Part shown: positions 17,588 to 26,422 of the stretch, piece after piece
Layout of the letters: each line of letters begins with the position of its first letter
Position numbering within the stretch: the stretch's first letter is position 1
Assembly (NCBI RefSeq): GCF_000219875.1
Contig: NC_017167.1
Location: forward strand, 1,361,092-1,425,091
Reading direction: 5' to 3'
Length of the DNA stretch: 64,000 nucleotides
Origin: Alicyclobacillus acidocaldarius subsp. acidocaldarius Tc-4-1
GTDB taxonomy: Bacteria; Bacillota; Bacilli; Alicyclobacillales; Alicyclobacillaceae
The notes under the pieces: generated by a model
Seen by the model: only the letters and a program-made list of their open reading frames with translations
Database searches by the model: none
Told to the model about the DNA's origin: nothing
Position numbers and translations under genes: made by a program

Positions 17588-17662
17588 GTCGTTGAAGACC
17601 TCCCCACTGGAGTATACCGCTCCGGCGGTCCTACCAGAACGATAGGGCGGCGCTCGCGTAAT

Positions 17663-17677
17663 TGCAATCGCTTTCAA
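17663..17677 (-). promoter_or_regulatory. CcpA cre-type motif in the bcd leader
   Basis: On the minus strand TTGAAAGCGATTGCA fits the cre consensus WTGNAANCGNWNNCW at all positions. It sits just after the predicted start of transcription of bcd, a usual place for repression. It shares 13 of 15 bases with the site in front of the catabolic operon. Confidence 0.62.
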
Positions 17678-17686
17678 TCAAACTCA

Positions 17687-17695
17687 ATTGTAGCA
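17687..17695 (-). promoter_or_regulatory. Extended -10 promoter of bcd
   Basis: Read on the minus strand the element is TGC followed by TACAAT, an extended -10 (TGn) with five of six consensus bases. No good -35 exists 16-18 bases upstream, which extended -10 promoters tolerate. The expected transcription start is near 17680, directly before the cre motif. Confidence 0.45.
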
Positions 17696-17779
17696 TGATT
17701 TCTGATTCAAGACTACATCTTGTGGGCGACGCCGCGGTCGGTCGGATTCCTTGTTCGCGCCGTAGGCGGCGATGGATGG

Positions 17780-17808
17780 TTGTATGAGGATCCGAACGGG
17801 AGTATAAT
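17780..17808 (+). promoter_or_regulatory. Sigma-A promoter of the RNase J gene
   Basis: TTGTAT (17780-17785) and a perfect TATAAT (17803-17808) are separated by 17 bases. The predicted start of transcription is near 17815, which leaves an untranslated leader of roughly 240 bases. Confidence 0.6.
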
Positions 17809-18057
17809 GACAATGATAGTGACATGTGCGGCTTATTCGCGCGAGGGGCGTGCGAACCCTGGCGCGGAGACAACGAATGGCGTGAAAGCGGATGGAACGG
17901 GTCGGGTGGTCCGTTTGAGCGCGTTCGATGCACAGAAAGACACGGCCTTGGTCTGAGCGGGCTTTTTTTGCATGTTGAGGGAAGTGCGAAAAGAGACCGG
18001 GCGGGCGGGTCGTGATCGTGTCGCTGAATTCCATAAGTGTGGCAACGGAGGTGCAAA
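17809..18057 (+). other. Long 5' leader of the RNase J gene, no coding sequence seen
   Basis: No convincing gene lies here. A stem of 10 bp with one mismatch and a 9-base loop can form around 17835-17865. A T7 tract stands at 17965-17971, after a GC-rich stretch, but no good partner arm precedes it, so it is not a clear terminator. A GGGTGGTCCG stretch recalls a T-box core but lacks the rest of such an element. The function of the leader is unknown. Confidence 0.4.
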
Positions 18058-19713
18058 ATGCCAAGATCCAAATCGAGACTTTCCATCATCCCGCTCGGCG
18101 GAGTCGGGGAGATTGGAAAGAACATGACGTTGTATTGGTACGGGCAGGACATGATTGTGGTCGATGCGGGGCTGAAGTTTCCCGACGAAGATATGCTCGG
18201 CATCGATATCGTCATTCCGGATATCACGTTTTTGGTCGAGAATCGCGAGAAAATTCGCGGCATCTTTCTGACGCACGGACACGAGGACCATATCGGCGGG
18301 CTTCCGTACGTGCTTCGGGAGATCAAGGTGCCAGTGTACGGGACGCGGTTGACGCTCGGTCTCGTCGAGAACAAGCTGCGCGAGGCGGGCGTTCACGACG
18401 TGAAGCTCGTGACGATGGACGGCAAGTCGCGCGTTCAGCTCGGCCAATTCGCAGTGTCTCCGTTTTACGTGAACCACAGCATTCCGGACACGGTCGGGTT
18501 TGCCATCGAAACGCCGGAAGGTATTGTCATCCACACGGGCGACTACAAGTTCGATCAGACGCCAATTGACGGGCGGCACGCGGACATTCATAAGTTGGCG
18601 CAGTGGGGGGCGCGGGGCGTGCTCGCGCTCGTCGGCGACAGCACGAATGCAGAGCGGCCCGGTTACACGCCGTCCGAGATGACGGTCGGGATTCGAATTG
18701 ACGAGATCATCAGTCAGGCCCCTGGGCGCGTCATTCTGTCCACTTTTGCGTCCAACATCCACCGCCTGCAACTGATGATTCGGGCGGCGGAGCGACATGG
18801 CCGCAAGGTCGCCATTGTCGGCCGCAGCATGGTCAACAATGTCCAGACGTCGCTGCAACTCGGGTATTTGGAGGCGCAGCCGGACACGCTGATCGATCCC
18901 GACGAGGTGAACAAGTTGCCGCCAGAAAAGGTGGTCATCCTCTCCACGGGCAGTCAAGGAGAGCCCATGTCCGCGCTTACGCGCATGGCTCGCGCCGCGC
19001 ATCGGAAGATCGAAATCGTGCCGGGCGACACCGTGGTGTTAGCGAGTTCGCCCATTCCGGGCAACGAAAAGTTCGTGGCGAGGACCATCGATCAGCTGTT
19101 CCGCGCGGGAGCTCACGTGATTTACCGCGGCGTGCACGCCTCAGGGCACGGAAGCCAGGAAGAGCTCAAGTGGATGCTCCAACTCGTGCGCCCGAAGTAC
19201 TTCGTCCCGGTTCACGGCGAGTTTCGCATGCAGCGAATTCACGCCGATCTCGCCATGCAACTCGGCATTCAGCCGGACCACATCTTCATCACGGAGATTG
19301 GCGATGTGGTCGAATTTGAAGACGGGCGCGCCCGACTCGGCGGCAAGGTGCCGGCTGGATCGGTGATGATCGACGGGCTCGGCGTGGGAGATGTCGGCAA
19401 TATCGTGTTGCGAGATCGCAAGTTGTTGTCGCAGGACGGCATCCTGGTCGTGGTGGTCACGCTGTCCAAGACGACAGGACACATCCTGTCGGGTCCCGAC
19501 ATCATCTCGCGCGGGTTCGTCTATGTGCGCGAGTCAGAGGCGCTTTTGGACGAGGCGAATCGCCTCGTGGAGAGCACACTCAGCAAACTGGTCTCGGACA
19601 ACGTGAGCGAGTGGTCTTCGCTGAAGACGGCGGTCCGCGATACACTCGGCAGGTACCTGTACGAACAGACGCGGCGCCGCCCGATGATCCTGCCCATCAT
19701 TATGGAGGCGTGA
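18058..19713 (+). CDS. rnjB: Ribonuclease J (YmfA/RNase J2-position homologue)
   Basis: This is a 551-residue metallo-beta-lactamase/beta-CASP ribonuclease with 5'-3' exonuclease and endonuclease activity on RNA. The zinc motif HGHEDHIGG lies around residue 75. The beta-CASP blocks include [11 protein letters not shown] and LSTGSQGEP, and [14 protein letters not shown] carries the motif C histidine region. The C-terminal dimerisation domain ([17 protein letters not shown]) is present. All zinc ligands seem intact. The symbol rests on position next to tepA-ylzJ-spoIIIE, as in B. subtilis. By sequence alone J1 and J2 cannot be told apart here. The start ATG has GGAGGTG 6 bases upstream. Confidence 0.9.
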   Translation: MPRSKSRLSIIPLGGVGEIGKNMTLYWYGQDMIVVDAGLKFPDEDMLGIDIVIPDITFLVENREKIRGIFLTHGHEDHIGGLPYVLREIKVPVYGTRLTLGLVENKLREAGVHDVKLVTMDGKSRVQLGQFAVSPFYVNHSIPDTVGFAIETPEGIVIHTGDYKFDQTPIDGRHADIHKLAQWGARGVLALVGDSTNAERPGYTPSEMTVGIRIDEIISQAPGRVILSTFASNIHRLQLMIRAAERHGRKVAIVGRSMVNNVQTSLQLGYLEAQPDTLIDPDEVNKLPPEKVVILSTGSQGEPMSALTRMARAAHRKIEIVPGDTVVLASSPIPGNEKFVARTIDQLFRAGAHVIYRGVHASGHGSQEELKWMLQLVRPKYFVPVHGEFRMQRIHADLAMQLGIQPDHIFITEIGDVVEFEDGRARLGGKVPAGSVMIDGLGVGDVGNIVLRDRKLLSQDGILVVVVTLSKTTGHILSGPDIISRGFVYVRESEALLDEANRLVESTLSKLVSDNVSEWSSLKTAVRDTLGRYLYEQTRRRPMILPIIMEA

Positions 19714-19739
19714 TGGCCAAGGGCTGCATCCGCGAAGTC

Positions 19740-19786
19740 AGGGCTATCCTCGGTCCGCACGAAACGCGGCGAGCGGGGATAGCCCT
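19740..19786 (+). other. Long hairpin between rnjB and tepA
   Basis: A perfect 10-bp inverted repeat (AGGGCTATCC with GGATAGCCCT) encloses a shorter CCGC/GCGG stem. A second 7-bp hairpin (ACCGCCG with CGGCGGT) follows at about 19805-19836. Neither is followed by a T-run, so processing or translational control is as likely as termination. Confidence 0.4.
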
Positions 19787-19892
19787 CGTCGTCTTTCAGC
19801 AGGACCGCCGTTCTAAGCCGGACCGAATCGGCGGTTGCGTATGGACGCGCTTCCCTTTGCCGATACTGGGACGGCGGGAGGCGGATGCGAAC

Positions 19893-20672
19893 ATGGAGAC
19901 AAAGTCCACCTACGATGCGGTGATGAACGCGAAGACTACGGGCGGGGCGGATGCTCAGGAGACGAAGGACGCTCCCTCGTCCGTCGAGTCGCTCGGCGCG
20001 AACGAACCCGCCGCCGTGGTGACGGGCGACATCTATTGTTTGACGGTCATCGGCCAGATCGAGGGTCACATGGTGCTGCCGCCGCAGAACAAGACCACGA
20101 AATACGAACACGTCATCCCGCAGCTTGTCGCGGTGGAGGAGAGCGATAAAATCGATGGATTGCTCATCATCCTCAACACGGTGGGCGGCGACGTAGAGGC
20201 GGGCCTCGCCATCGCAGAACTGGTGGCGTCGATGTCGAAACCCAAGGTGTCCGTCGTGCTCGGCGGAGGCCACTCCATCGGCGTCCCCATCGCGGTAGCA
20301 GCGGATTACACGTTCATCGCTGAGTCCGCCAGCATGACCATCCATCCGATTCGCTTGAACGGCCTCGTGATTGGCGTGCAGCAGTCGTTTGAGTACCTCG
20401 AGAAGATGCAGGATCGGGTGATCCGTTTCGTGGTTGAACACTCGCGAATTTCGGAGGACATGTTTCGCCACTTGATGCTCAACACCGGCGAGATGGCGAA
20501 AGACATCGGCACGACGGTGGTGGGACGGGATGCCGTCAAGTATGGCCTGTGCGACGAAGTGGGCGGCCTGGGGCATGCGATGAAGAAACTGAAAGATCTC
20601 ATTCGGGAACACAAGGAGTCCCGAACAGGTGCGGTGCTCGCGCAAGTTCCTCGGCCGGGGGTGATCCAGTGA
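19893..20672 (+). CDS. tepA: ClpP-like protease of the TepA family
   Basis: This 259-residue protein is related to ClpP. TepA (YmfB) in B. subtilis was described as a translocation-enhancing protease and later as a germination-related protease. After a short acidic, Ser/Ala-rich N-terminus of about 40 residues the crotonase/ClpP fold begins at [31 protein letters not shown] and [15 protein letters not shown] (with the nucleophile serine) follow, and the active-site region with the conserved histidine is [10 protein letters not shown] chose ATG 19893 because GGGAGG lies 11 bases upstream. The frame remains open further upstream but overlaps rnjB there. The stop codon overlaps the ylzJ start. 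Confidence 0.88.
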   Translation: METKSTYDAVMNAKTTGGADAQETKDAPSSVESLGANEPAAVVTGDIYCLTVIGQIEGHMVLPPQNKTTKYEHVIPQLVAVEESDKIDGLLIILNTVGGDVEAGLAIAELVASMSKPKVSVVLGGGHSIGVPIAVAADYTFIAESASMTIHPIRLNGLVIGVQQSFEYLEKMQDRVIRFVVEHSRISEDMFRHLMLNTGEMAKDIGTTVVGRDAVKYGLCDEVGGLGHAMKKLKDLIREHKESRTGAVLAQVPRPGVIQ

Positions 20673-20875
20673 TGCTTTGGACGATCTTGGCAGAGAGTGA
20701 AATTTATAGCGGGTGGTGGGGCAGTGGGCCGCGCTTCGAAGAGTGGAAGGATGGACACCGCACGCTCATCGTCGCCCGGGACGAATCCGGCACGCCGAGA
20801 CTTGTGCGGCTGATAAGCCCCATTGCAAGTGACTATCTCAGGCCTGAGTGGCAGCCGGGCACCGCGCTTCGCTGA
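20672..20875 (+). CDS. YlzJ-like small protein
   Basis: This 67-residue protein follows the ClpP-like gene with a TGATG overlap. It begins [15 protein letters not shown] and ends with LISPIASDYLRPEWQPG. That matches the YlzJ-like family pattern of a hydrophobic start and a conserved Leu-x-Pro-x-x-x-Pro-Gly tail. The gene stands exactly where ylzJ stands in Bacillus, between tepA and spoIIIE. The function is unknown. Since the family accompanies tepA in many spore formers, a sporulation link is possible (inference). Confidence 0.75.
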   Translation: MLWTILAESEIYSGWWGSGPRFEEWKDGHRTLIVARDESGTPRLVRLISPIASDYLRPEWQPGTALR

Positions 20876-20940
20876 AGGCGGAAGGCAGGAGTTTGAGCGC
20901 CCGGGTCGAATCATCAGTCTAAGGAAGGGACTGGTGAGGA

Positions 20941-23370
20941 TTGGCTCGCAAGCAGCAGCAAAAGAATGTGCTGAAGTACGAAGTCACCGGTCTGGCGATG
21001 CTCACGGCCTGTGCGCTGGCGCTCGGGCGCCTGGGACTCGTGGGCCAGTTCCTGGCCGTCGTGAGCATCTACCTCGCTGGGAGCTGGTATTTTCTCATTC
21101 CCATTTTGGTGGGCTACGCGGCCGTTTACATGATGGTGCGCAGGAGTCGCTTCGTGTGGGACGGCCGCCATCTGGGTCTCTTGATCCTCCTCCTGTGCAT
21201 GCTCGCTCTCATTGAGATGAATTTTTATTCCAATCTCGCGGATCAAGGGCTTCAGTCGTACTTTTGGTCGAGCGAGTGGAACGCGCTGCAGGCCTTGCGC
21301 GCCTACGTCTTTCATCCGACGTCCGGTGCGCCTCCGAGCGCCGGAGGGGGACTCATTGGCTTTTTCGTCTTTCAACTCTTACATCTCTTGTTCAATTCGC
21401 CGCAGACCTACGAGCTGGGGCCGCGTCTGGTGATTGTCGCGGGGGGGCTTATCGGGATTGCCCTCGTCTTCCAGGTGTCGCTCGTGAGCGTGGTTCGTCG
21501 CGGTTCTCGGTATACGGAGCAGGCTTTAGACCGCATGTGGTCCAACATCCGTCGGCAGGCTGGGCAGGTGTTTAGACGGGAGAAAGATCCTGAGCCCGAA
21601 GTGGTGGAGGATGCGCCGAGGGCCACACGGCCTGCAGTGGTGATTGACGGCGACGTGCTGGAGGAAGCGGAGCCGGAGGCTCCTCAGGTGGAGGCGGAGC
21701 CCATCATCCATGACTTTGCGGCTCGCGCCAGCCGGTCGGAGAAGGCCGACGACCTCCCGCCCTGGGGAGAGCCCGACGAACCTGTGGTCGAGACCGATGC
21801 CAAGGGACTTGTGGTCCGCTTCCCGTCGAAAGGCGAGCGGAAAAGGCCATCGCCCACGCGTGAGGAGGAGCGAAATTCGACCGTTGTGCCCGAGTACGAG
21901 GTGGGGCCGATGGTCCACGACGAGTCGTATCAGCTTCCTCCGCTCACGCTGTTCGATCCACCTTCGGGCAAGCACGCGCCTGTGGCGACGGCGAACGTGC
22001 AAGAGAATGCGCACAAGCTGCAGTCTACGCTCCAGTCGTTCAACGTGCAGGCTCGGGTCGTGGAAATTCACCGCGGGCCCACGGTGACGCGATACGAAAT
22101 TCAGCCTGCGGCCGGCGTGAAGGTTGCGCGGGTCCTGTCGCTTCAGGACGACATCGCGCTCGCGCTGGCGGCCCGGGATATCCGCATCGAGGCGCCGGTG
22201 CCGGGCAAATCCGTGATCGGCATCGAGATTCCCAATGACGAGATCGCCGTGGTGACGCTCCGCGAGGTCCTGGAGTCGCCCGAATTTCAGAACTCGCCCG
22301 CGAAGCTCGCGCTCGCGCTCGGGCGCGACATCACCGGTGCACCGATTGTCGGGGATCTGCAGAAGATGCCTCACCTCCTGGTGGCGGGCGCCACGGGATC
22401 GGGCAAGAGCGTCTGCATCAACGGGATGATCGCGTCCCTCTTGGTGCGCGCCAAGCCCCACGAGGTCAAGCTGATGATGATCGATCCCAAGATGGTCGAG
22501 CTGAGCATCTACAACGGCATTCCGCACCTTCTGACGCCCGTCGTGACGGACGCGAGGCTGGCCGCGGGCGCGCTCAAGAAAATCGTGCAGGAGATGGAGA
22601 ACCGGTATCGGCTGATGGCGGAGCGGGGCGCGCGCGACATCGATCGGTTCAACGAGATCATGCGCGAAGAAGGTCTCGAGCCGCTGCCATATATCGTCGT
22701 GATCGTCGACGAATTGGCCGATTTGATGATGGTGGCGCCGCACGACGTGGAAGACGCCATCTGCCGCTTGGCGCAAATGGCGCGCGCGGCAGGGATTCAC
22801 CTCATTGTGGCGACGCAGCGCCCCTCGGTCGACGTCATCACCGGTCTCATCAAGGCGAACATCCCCAGCCGAATTGCGTTTGCTGTTTCGTCCATGGCGG
22901 ATTCCCGCACCATCCTCGACATGGGCGGCGCGGAGAAGCTGCTCGGCCGCGGCGACATGTTGTACTATCCCGTGGGAGCGGCGAAACCGACGCGCGTGCA
23001 GGGCGCTTACGTGTCGGAACGCGAGATTGAGCGGCTCGTGGAATACGTGAAGAGTCAGCAGCACGCGGTGTATACGATGGATCTGAGTACCGCCATCGAA
23101 GAGGAACCGGAGGACGAGGGCGAGCCGGAACTCGACAGCCTGTTCATGGACGCGGTCGATCTCGTCGTGGACATGGGGCAAGCGTCCGTCTCCCTTTTGC
23201 AGCGGCGGTTTCGCATCGGATACTCGCGCGCCGCACGCATCATCGATCAAATGGAACAAAGCGGAATTGTAGGACCATACGAGGGCAGCAAGCCTCGCGA
23301 GGTGCTGATCACGAAAGAGCAGTGGCTGCAGGCCAAAGCCTCGTTCATGCGCCAGCATCAGGCCGAGTGA
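20941..23370 (+). CDS. spoIIIE: DNA translocase SpoIIIE/FtsK
   Basis: This septal, ATP-driven DNA pump moves the chromosome into the forespore. The N-terminal quarter has four predicted membrane segments (for example [20 protein letters not shown]). A charged linker of about 200 residues, rich in Glu and Pro, follows. The motor domain has the Walker [10 protein letters not shown] near residue 483, the Walker B region [13 protein letters not shown], and [21 protein letters not shown]-terminal winged-helix gamma domain ([17 protein letters not shown]) reads KOPS/SRS-type sequences. The length is 809 residues. The start is TTG, supported by AAGGAAGGGA upstream and by alignment of [18 protein letters not shown] with the B. 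subtilis protein. Confidence 0.95.
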   Translation: MARKQQQKNVLKYEVTGLAMLTACALALGRLGLVGQFLAVVSIYLAGSWYFLIPILVGYAAVYMMVRRSRFVWDGRHLGLLILLLCMLALIEMNFYSNLADQGLQSYFWSSEWNALQALRAYVFHPTSGAPPSAGGGLIGFFVFQLLHLLFNSPQTYELGPRLVIVAGGLIGIALVFQVSLVSVVRRGSRYTEQALDRMWSNIRRQAGQVFRREKDPEPEVVEDAPRATRPAVVIDGDVLEEAEPEAPQVEAEPIIHDFAARASRSEKADDLPPWGEPDEPVVETDAKGLVVRFPSKGERKRPSPTREEERNSTVVPEYEVGPMVHDESYQLPPLTLFDPPSGKHAPVATANVQENAHKLQSTLQSFNVQARVVEIHRGPTVTRYEIQPAAGVKVARVLSLQDDIALALAARDIRIEAPVPGKSVIGIEIPNDEIAVVTLREVLESPEFQNSPAKLALALGRDITGAPIVGDLQKMPHLLVAGATGSGKSVCINGMIASLLVRAKPHEVKLMMIDPKMVELSIYNGIPHLLTPVVTDARLAAGALKKIVQEMENRYRLMAERGARDIDRFNEIMREEGLEPLPYIVVIVDELADLMMVAPHDVEDAICRLAQMARAAGIHLIVATQRPSVDVITGLIKANIPSRIAFAVSSMADSRTILDMGGAEKLLGRGDMLYYPVGAAKPTRVQGAYVSEREIERLVEYVKSQQHAVYTMDLSTAIEEEPEDEGEPELDSLFMDAVDLVVDMGQASVSLLQRRFRIGYSRAARIIDQMEQSGIVGPYEGSKPREVLITKEQWLQAKASFMRQHQAE

Positions 23371-23432
23371 GGCATACACCCGTCCGCCCTCCCGTATACA
23401 TGTCCTAGTCCAATACAAGGAGAGGACGACGG

Positions 23433-24014
23433 GTGGTACGCCAAAAATCGTCCATCACGCTCATGGCCGTGGCTTTTCTCGCGCTGTGTGGATACATGGG
23501 TTTGGAACACGCGTTGTCGGAGCGGGGAGCGGATCGCAACGCGTCTGGCGTTCGTGGCGCCGGCGAGGTCGTCATGTCCACTGAAGCCGCGCCGTCGGAT
23601 GCCGAGATGGACACCATCGCCGCGAGTCTGGCGGACATTCCGGGGCTGTATGACCTCGCGGTGTTGCCCGACGATCGCGGCGACGGCCAGTTCGTCGTGT
23701 CGGCGATGGTGGAAGTGGAGACGGCCTCTGGGCAGTTGCCAGACCCGACGGTCGCGTTTCGCGATATGCGCGCGGATACGGACGCGTATTTGAGCGATCT
23801 GTACTTGTTGAAAGAGCCGATTGCGGAGGCCGAGATCACCTTCACAGAGGGAGGAACCATCGTGGGAACGGCCGGGCTGGGGCGGAGCGCCTACGCGCAT
23901 TTGGCGGCCCGGACAGCCGGGGAAGATCTGGCTGGCGCGATGGAGGGTGCACATCAAGACGATACGAGCGTGGACGAAGCGTGCTGGATCGAACTGAAGC
24001 CCCTGGCGAACTGA
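23433..24014 (+). CDS. Hypothetical exported or membrane-anchored protein
   Basis: I do not recognise this 193-residue protein. It has an N-terminal basic stretch and one hydrophobic segment (ITLMAVAFLALCGYMGL, about residues 8-24) that could be a signal anchor. The cysteine context LALC is not a good lipobox. The rest is acidic and soluble in character, with a repeated MDTIAASLADIPGLYDLAVL-like alpha/beta pattern. The start is GTG with AAGGAGAGG 7 bases upstream, about 60 bp after spoIIIE. A strong bidirectional terminator follows. Codon use looks native. Confidence 0.7.
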   Translation: MVRQKSSITLMAVAFLALCGYMGLEHALSERGADRNASGVRGAGEVVMSTEAAPSDAEMDTIAASLADIPGLYDLAVLPDDRGDGQFVVSAMVEVETASGQLPDPTVAFRDMRADTDAYLSDLYLLKEPIAEAEITFTEGGTIVGTAGLGRSAYAHLAARTAGEDLAGAMEGAHQDDTSVDEACWIELKPLAN

Positions 24015-24047
24015 GGACCTTTCGCTCCGAGCCAGAAGCAGTCAGAA

Positions 24048-24081
24048 GACAAAAGGGACGCCTAGGGGCGTCCCTTTTGTC
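24048..24081. terminator. Bidirectional Rho-independent terminator
   Basis: A perfect 15-bp stem with a TAGG loop reads CTTTTGTC on either strand after the GC-rich part. It ends both the exported-protein gene and the convergent gene on the minus strand. The stop codon and last codons of the minus-strand gene lie inside the hairpin. Confidence 0.85.
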
Positions 24082-24412
24082 GGCTTGCGCCGTCGATGAA
24101 CCGCTGGGTGACGGAGATCTGCTCGCGGCGAAACGATCGCATCAGCGCGCGAACAACCGGCTCGTGACCTGTGCGCAGAAGCGCATCCACGATGGTCTGC
24201 AGCGTAAAATTCTCGTCGAGCGACTCACGCACATGCGGGTGGTCCTCGAGATGATCGAGCCAGGTCTCGTCGTAGTACTTCCCGCGCAGCTCTCGATAGG
24301 CCTCCTCATAGAGGTCGTAAATGTCGAACGGCGCGTCGATCTGCTCTAAATAAAAGTCAAGCTGGTACAGCGCTTTGGCTACGGACACGTGGTCTCCGCT
24401 GATATCCCCCAC
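24062..24412 (-). CDS. Hypothetical acidic protein
   Basis: I do not recognise this 116-residue protein. It is rich in Asp, Glu, Tyr and Leu and looks all-helical (VAKALYQLDFYLEQ, IYDLYEEAYRELRGKYYDE). It has no signal or membrane segment. I chose GTG 24412 because AAAGGA lies about 10 bases upstream on the minus strand. A longer frame reaching 24496 has no ribosome site. It is transcribed alone, against its neighbours, and its last residues are encoded within the shared terminator stem. It is probably a small cytosolic protein confined to close relatives (inference). Confidence 0.65.
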   Translation of the reverse strand: MGDISGDHVSVAKALYQLDFYLEQIDAPFDIYDLYEEAYRELRGKYYDETWLDHLEDHPHVRESLDENFTLQTIVDALLRTGHEPVVRALMRSFRREQISVTQRFIDGASRQKGRP

Positions 24413-24561
24413 GGCGCCATCATCCTTTCGTATACCCTTATCATGTGAGAGAGACGCGTGAAAGGCAAGCGTGGAGATCTCCCTGGGATGAGACAAGCCG
24501 ATCGCGAAGGTTTACAATAGGGTGAAGCGATGCTGGCGGAAGCCCGCGCAAAAGGAGTGGA

Positions 24562-25599
24562 GTGTCGACGGTGAAAGGAAAGTGGCGGTTCGCGGTGGCG
24601 ATTTGCACTGTCGCGGCCAATGTCGCGGGCTGTGGTGCGCCGGATCTTGCGGCGATGCGCCCGACCGTTCACAAACCCGCCGTGCTCGTGGAGATCGTAG
24701 GTTCGCCTCCGTTTGCGCCGTCTGCATCCCAACTGGGAACGGCAGGCGCCACGGCAGTTGAGGTGGTGCACGTATCTTCGAGCACATGGCGGTCGGAGGC
24801 GGAGAAGGAGCTTGCGAGACGGAGACTGACAGGTCTCATGCTCGTATGCGACGACGCGAGCGTCGTCACGCCGGGCCTCGACGAGTTGGCGTCTTCAAAT
24901 CCTTCCGTGCGCTTTCTGGTCGTCAGCGATTGGCCAGCTCCTCTAACGGAATCAAGCAATGTCGCGGAAGTGGCACAGGATCCCGTCGGCATCGCGTACA
25001 GCATCGGTGCGCTCTGCGGGGATTGGATGGTGGCCCTGGCGCCGGGATCGACGAGCGGCGCCGTATACAGCGGCGTGCCGAGTCTCGTGTATGTGCCGGA
25101 GGGGGCGAGCGCTGCTGAACAAAAGGCGTTCTTCGTCGGTCTGTACCAGACGAACGCGAACGTCCGGGTGGTTCCGCTTCCACAACAGGCCGCGCCTAGC
25201 TTGTCGAGCTATGGGTACGCGGTGGAACTCGGTGTTCTTGGGGGCGACGCATCTCCTGCGGCAATTCAGTCGCTTCGTGGTGTGACGCCCAACTGGGGCT
25301 GTTTCGGAACGGCGACGAATCCAGGCTGCGCCATTGCGCCGGGTCACCTCGACCCTTCGGAGGTGCTTCGGGCGTTCAAGGTCCTCGCATCGCCGGCGTC
25401 CTGGCGGTCTGGCGAGCACCTTGTGCTCGACTTGTCATCTGTCGCGCTATACGACAAGGGATTGCCGGCTTCGGTGATCACCGCGTGGGCCGCACTGCAG
25501 GTTCGAGCGGAGTTGGAAGCGGCGCGCGCGGACGCCGCCTTTTCCTCGCTGCCGGCCAACGTGAGATCGAACCTCGAGAATACATTTCACCTGTCGTAG
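24562..25599 (+). CDS. Lipoprotein, distant BMP/Med-like substrate-binding fold
   Basis: This 345-residue protein has a signal peptide ending in the lipobox VAGC (Cys at about residue 24), so it should be anchored to the outer face of the membrane. The mature part shows LMLVCDDASVVTPGLDELA, then VRFLVVSDWP, then IAYSIGALCG. This spacing recalls BMP-family lipoproteins of the PnrA/Med type, which bind nucleosides in some species. The similarity is weak and the binding residues cannot be confirmed. The start is GTG with AAGGAG 4 bases upstream. No ABC transporter genes are adjacent, so a stand-alone or regulatory role is possible. It stands between spoIIIE and ymfK, where Bacillus has the ymfC-ymfJ group. 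Confidence 0.6.
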   Translation: MSTVKGKWRFAVAICTVAANVAGCGAPDLAAMRPTVHKPAVLVEIVGSPPFAPSASQLGTAGATAVEVVHVSSSTWRSEAEKELARRRLTGLMLVCDDASVVTPGLDELASSNPSVRFLVVSDWPAPLTESSNVAEVAQDPVGIAYSIGALCGDWMVALAPGSTSGAVYSGVPSLVYVPEGASAAEQKAFFVGLYQTNANVRVVPLPQQAAPSLSSYGYAVELGVLGGDASPAAIQSLRGVTPNWGCFGTATNPGCAIAPGHLDPSEVLRAFKVLASPASWRSGEHLVLDLSSVALYDKGLPASVITAWAALQVRAELEAARADAAFSSLPANVRSNLENTFHLS

Positions 25600-25622
25600 G
25601 ATGCGAGAAAGGTTGAGACGAT

Positions 25623-26393
25623 TTGGCCGAGTATTACTTCCAGTATCACATTCGCCGAGATCGACCGGGGTTGTTGGGCGACATCGCTTCCCTGCTTGGC
25701 ATGCTCGGGGTCAACATCGTACAATTATCGGGAGTGTCCGAGTATGGAAGAGGATTCCTGATCGACGTGGATCGGCCTGACATCCTCGATGTGCTTCGGA
25801 CCATGCTCGAGTCCATGGAAGACATCGAAGTGACAGCGCTCCGGGAACCGACGCTTCGGGACAGGCTTGCGCTGCGCCACGGGCGATTTATCGAGCGGAG
25901 CGACACGGAGAAACGGACGTATCGGTTCGTTCGAGACGAACTCGGCGTTCTGGTCGACTTTTTGGGTGAAATTCTGAAGCGCCCCGGTCGACAGGTCATT
26001 GGCGTCCGTGGACAGCCGCGCGTGGGAAAGACCGAGGCGGTGGTGGCGGCGAGCGTCTATGCGAATAAGCGTTGGCTGTTTGTGTCGTCCACGCTGCTGA
26101 AGCAGACGATTATGCGCGAGCTTCCATCCGCCACGTTTCGCGCCGAACCCTTCGTCTACATTATCGACGGCGCGGTCTCCGTGATGCGCGGCGGCGAGGA
26201 CCATATGCGCTGCGTGGACGAAATCCTGCGCATGAAAGCGCCGGTCGTGATCGAGCATCCCGACATTTTTGTCCGGCGGACGCGCTACACGTGGGATTTG
26301 TTCGACATGTTGATCGAATTGCGCCGAGATCCGCAGGAAGAAATTCGCTATGATATGTTCGAAGACGAAGCGGCCACGTGGGCTCAAGAATAG
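25623..26393 (+). CDS. YmfK-like protein (DUF3388)
   Basis: This 256-residue protein begins with an ACT-like small-molecule-binding domain (YYFQYHIRRDRPGLLGDIAS ... VNIVQLSGVSEYGRG, residues 2-75). The C-terminal part contains RGQPRVGKTEAVVAA near residue 125, which fits a Walker A loop (GxxxxGKT), and VYIIDGAVSVM, which could be the partner strand. This suggests an ACT-regulated nucleotide-binding protein (inference). The family has no established function. It is coded by a TTG start with AGAAAGG upstream. In Bacillus ymfK also lies just before the rodZ homologue ymfM and pgsA, so synteny supports the call. Confidence 0.8.
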   Translation: MAEYYFQYHIRRDRPGLLGDIASLLGMLGVNIVQLSGVSEYGRGFLIDVDRPDILDVLRTMLESMEDIEVTALREPTLRDRLALRHGRFIERSDTEKRTYRFVRDELGVLVDFLGEILKRPGRQVIGVRGQPRVGKTEAVVAASVYANKRWLFVSSTLLKQTIMRELPSATFRAEPFVYIIDGAVSVMRGGEDHMRCVDEILRMKAPVVIEHPDIFVRRTRYTWDLFDMLIELRRDPQEEIRYDMFEDEAATWAQE

Positions 26394-26422
26394 AGACGCC
26401 ACAGGACAAGGGAGGGCGACGC

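Noticed and set aside
17720-17956. A possible 78-codon gene in the bcd-rnjB intergenic region
   Set aside because: It starts upstream of the rnjB promoter, has no ribosome site and shows no protein-like pattern.
17890-17972. T-box-like GGGTGGTCCG followed by a T7 tract in the rnjB leader
   Set aside because: The terminator stem, specifier loop and amino-acid-related downstream gene of a T-box are all missing.
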